Assembly (NCBI GenBank): GCA_012932865.1
Contig: SAXG01000158.1
Location: 1 to 34,222 of the forward strand
Direction of reading: 5' to 3'
DNA: 34,222 nucleotides
DNA from: Amylostereum areolatum
Taxonomy: Eukaryota; Basidiomycota; Agaricomycetes; Russulales; Stereaceae
Shown: one piece after another, positions 31,304-34,222 of the stretch
Position numbering within the stretch: the stretch's first letter is position 1
How the letters are laid out: every line of letters begins with the position of its first letter
Made by a program: the position numbers and the translations under genes
Notes under the pieces: generated by a model
Databases searched by the model: none
Told to the model about the DNA's origin: nothing
Seen by the model: the letters and a program-made list of their open reading frames with translations, nothing else

Positions 31304-33174
31304 ATGAGAGACCCTACGAGGTACATCATGCCAGCACACTTGATTCGACAGCCTTACAGTGTACACATAACTGACCAGTGTCGCAGTTGGCCTTCGCGCA
31401 AGAAATTCTGGATGAAGAATGCGCGCGCTCGACTGCTTTTCAACCGTTCGTTTCATCTGTCAGAAGAAGTCGAGGACGAGATTGACGCATTGGAGGACCT
31501 ACTGGCTCAAGTGAAGCGCTTCCGCAACGACTGCAAACCCGCTGTATCCCGCCTACCTACCGAGATCTTGGTCGCTATCTTCCTAGCAGCTCATGAAGAC
31601 GACATTTCCGAGCGATTCATGGATCAGGATGATACAGGTCCTAGGCACTGGCTTTCTGTCGCTCAGGTTTGCCATCACTGGCGTGAGGTGCGTAGTCTGC
31701 AACCAGTTCGCGTAGGGCGATACCCTGATAGACTTTGACAAAAGGTGTCTATGCATACGCAATGCCTTTGGACCGACGTCCTATTTCCTCCAATGACACG
31801 CCAATTCGCACAAGAAACTGCGAACAGAGCCGGGTCCATGCCGCTCTCGGTGTATTACTGTTACTCCGAGTCGGCCAAGCACAAAGACGCATATGTGCGG
31901 GGCATATGCGACGTCGACGGCATCCAGCCCAACCGTATTCGTTTCATGCACGCTGAAATTGGCGATGAAACTTGCCCAACTCTAGAACGTCCCCTCCCGT
32001 CTCTCGAAAGTCTCCGACTGACGAATAAGAGCGGCTCGTACCGCATTCGGATTGTCGGCGACCTTGACACACTCTTCCCTCGACTTTCCTCCCTCAGAAT
32101 CCACAACTGTGTCATACCATGGGATAGCACCGTATTTTCCCAACTGAGCCATCTTTCGCTCTCATTCTACCCCCACTATCATCTTTTGTCCCTCGAGGAA
32201 ATAAATGACCTTTTTCGACAGCTTTCCCGTGTCGAAAGCATGAGCATCCAACACCTCCGCTTCTACACCGCTACATCACTCGTAGTTCTTCCTACATCCC
32301 TGTTGTCCCTCCACATCACCGAAAGGAAGAATGCCGATGAAGGGTTCAAGTTCGCGAAGAGTATCGCTCGCCAAGACCGTACACGCATCACGATAGATGT
32401 GCGGGAATGCGCCGTCGAATCCATTTACCTGGAAGATGTGTGGAAAGCGTCCTCCGATTGTCACCTAGGCGCATTCCCCCCCGCTGCACTTTCGGTGATG
32501 AAGGAGGAAGATCGTCGGGAAGACCGCGAGTTCACTCAAATGACTCTCACTATTGGCGTGCGTCGAACGCGCTGGCCCTCTCCTCCGTCATCCACATCTT
32601 GGGAGCCCATTCCAGACGACGACATCCGCATCTCTTCGGACCGAGTCTCGGAGGATTTCTCGGGAGAGTATTTCGACCTTGAGATGGACGATCTCGGGAT
32701 ATCGGTCGACGAGGTGTTGGACCTCTCTCTCGACTTTCCCCGCGGCGATTCTGCCTTCAAAACGCATTCGAACGCGAGCTGCTTGCTTGCGCGTCGAAGG
32801 TCCAACGCCTGCACACGTCGGAGCAAACCCTCGCGCTCCTCGTGGAAATCCTCAAAGGCGGCGACTCCGGTTCTCCCTCTTCCCCAGCAAATTTCCTTCT
32901 TCCTTACCTGGACACGCTGTGCGTCGTCCCCTGTAAAATCAAAACCAAACCCAACTACGCCGAGCTCGCCGAATACTTGGACGCGCGCAAAAGGGCTGGT
33001 TGCCCGGTGCGCGAGCTGCAGATTCCCATGAGTGTGCCGCGGGACGTGGTCCAAGGTGTTTCTTTGAAAGGCGAAGCAGAGACAGTGGTTGGGATTGCGG
33101 ACGAGACACATATGTGGAAGCTGCTGAGGGACTCGGTTTCCGTTTTGCGCCATAGTAGAGAAGGGTACTACTGA
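31304..33174 (+). CDS. F-box protein with leucine-rich C-terminal region (one apparent frameshift)
   Basis: Exon 1 31304-31320 (MRDPT plus two bases), intron 31321-31386 (CTGAC branch site, CAG end), exon 2 31387-31687, intron 31688-31744, exon 3 31745-33174; about 580 residues. A coiled-coil-like helix spans residues 31-55 and the F-box 60-106 (SRLPTEILVAIFLAA ... VAQVCHHWRE). Leucine-rich segments follow (LESLRLTN, LSSLRIHNC, LSHLSLSF). The family joins substrates to Skp1-cullin ubiquitin ligases; the target is unknown. The frame changes once at about 32745-32770 (net two extra bases against the upstream paralogue), with no intron signals there. The downstream frame is well conserved to TGA, so this is either a recent frameshift or a sequence error. 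The start was chosen because both paralogues share the same MRDP micro-exon. Confidence 0.75.
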
Positions 33175-33428
33175 TTCAACTTCAGCATGTTCGTAGTTGT
33201 CTCTGGCGAGTGCCTTTCCGAGTCTGCCATATACGCTTAGGTGGCGGGCGATAGAACGAGCATGAAACGAGGAAGTTTCCTGGGATGTCGGGGTGCATCA
33301 TATCTCCATTATCGTTGGTAAATAGCGTAGAAAGGAGGATGCAGAGATCATCCCCCAAGTCGTGAGCACCGTACTCAAGAGATGCGAAGCGGACGACGGA
33401 CAAACGTACACCTTATATCCCCTGCACC
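33175..33428. other. Convergent 3' intergenic region
   Basis: 254 bases between the tail of the F-box gene and the tail of the HPP gene, which face each other. No gene or clear terminator signal was identified. Confidence 0.5.
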
Positions 33429-34222
33429 TCAAACGGCCTCCGATGGATCGATATTCTCCTCTGCCGGGGTCTTTCCCATTCGCGAATCCCCCGCCACCGT
33501 ATCCGCTTCCGACCCAAGCCTCTCCTTCTCCTCCTGTACCACCACCGACCCCGGCTTCGCCGCCTCGATCCAAAACGCCGGATACCGCCTCTGCACATTA
33601 TTCACCAGCAACGCCACTGCGAGCGCGAGCGCACTCGACAGCAACACCACGGGAATAAAGTACCACCCAAGCTCCGTGAACGCGTCGTCGACGGAGGGAA
33701 GCACGGCGGTCGCGCCCGCGGGCGGATGGGTCGTGCCGGTTATTTGCATCGCGACGATCGTGGTCGCACAGGAGATGGAGGCGGAGAGCCAGCGGAGAGA
33801 GGCGAAGCGGGCGGGCGGGAGAAGGTGGAAGAGCTTCGTGATACAGACACCGAGAACGGCGCCGATAGCGTGCCCGCCGACGAGGGCGCGAGGCTGAGCG
33901 AGCGGGGCATCGATCGCGCCGTAGATGAGCACCGCCGACGCACCCTAAGCGCAAAGTCAGTGAAGTGAGACGAGGGGGTAAGAGATGGGCAACGCACGTA
34001 GCTGGCGACGAGGAGCGGGACGTGGCGGTCGAGGAAGTATTGCGCCTGGCCGAAAACGGCCATGATGACGGACAGCCCACAGAAGGCGCCGATCCAGGAC
34101 CAGAACCACACGACGTACTCCGGTCTCTTAGGCGGGGGCGTGGCACGGTATCCGAACCAGCGCGAGAGGTAGGGCGGGAAGCGGGCGAAGACGTTGGGGC
34201 GGGCGTGGGGGGCGGAGGACAT
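33429..34222 (-). CDS. HPP family integral membrane protein
   Basis: Two exons: 34222-33998 (75 codons, starting at the ATG that forms the window edge) and 33944-33429, with a 53-nt intron (33997-33945, GTGCGT...CTGAC...TTAG, phase 0); 246 residues. The family signature is clear: GASAVLIYGAIDAPLAQPR, GGHAIGAVLGVCITKLF and THPPAGATA (HPP at residues 148-150). About five hydrophobic segments are visible (residues 38-57, 69-86, 96-114, 128-144, and a later one in WYFIPVVLLSSALALAVALL). HPP proteins are multi-pass membrane proteins; a plant plastid member is reported to transport nitrite, but the fungal role is not established. The C-terminal tail is charged. A more upstream start cannot be excluded because the window ends here. 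Confidence 0.9.

Noticed and set aside
33413..33968. Plus-strand and other-frame open frames overlapping the HPP gene
   Set aside because: The minus-strand frame has the HPP signature and a clean intron; the others are shadows in GC-rich sequence.

Overview
The window looks like a repeat-rich stretch of a filamentous basidiomycete (probably Agaricomycetes) nuclear genome. Evidence: host genes carry very short GT..AG introns (53-66 nt) with CTGAC- or CTGAT-like branch sites, there is a tandem pair of Agaricomycete-style F-box genes, and there is a fungal HPP-family membrane protein gene. Nothing bacterial or CRISPR-like was seen, and no tRNA or rRNA gene was recognised. All identity statements are by-eye comparisons, not computed alignments.

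Layout. (1) 1-4963: the 3' two thirds of a chromodomain Ty3/gypsy LTR retrotransposon (element A, plus strand), ending in a 458-bp LTR. (2) 4964-5517: a minus-strand F-box gene copy cut by element A, then about 0.7 kb of its upstream region. (3) 6235-13751: element B, same family, with two LTRs, plus strand. (4) 13752-18768: element D, a second chromodomain Ty3/gypsy family that has lost its 5' LTR and the start of gag at the junction with B. (5) 18769-20036: broken host coding sequence, including half of a GATA-type zinc finger, followed by a degenerate 23-bp minisatellite. (6) 20903-28430: element C, same family as A and B, minus strand. (7) 28431-33174: the upstream region of the F-box gene, that gene (now a pseudogene), and a tandem paralogue. 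(8) 33429-34222: the HPP gene on the minus strand.

The main large-scale structure is an inverted repeat. The left arm (4964-13751: F-box fragment, upstream region, element B) is mirrored by the right arm (20903-29702: element C, upstream region, F-box gene), with a 7.15-kb spacer holding D and the gene relics. Neither B nor C has a target-site duplication. Both have unlike 5' and 3' LTRs, and both share the same 5' flank. This points to ectopic recombination or conversion between element copies, or to a misassembly through repeats.

The elements encode Gag (capsid plus CCHC zinc knuckle), then protease, reverse transcriptase, RNase H, integrase (HHCC, DD35E) and a C-terminal chromodomain. Pol is apparently reached by a -1 frameshift at a T5-GA gag terminus found in both families. 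In the A/B/C family the sequence just inside the 5' LTR is complementary to the predicted 5' end of the transcript, as in self-priming Tf1/sushi elements, instead of to a tRNA. A, B and C share two identical in-frame TAG codons in pol, and each has its own frameshifts. D has only one visible pol lesion. No new defence or regulatory system was found; the interest lies in the retroelement biology and the rearrangement.
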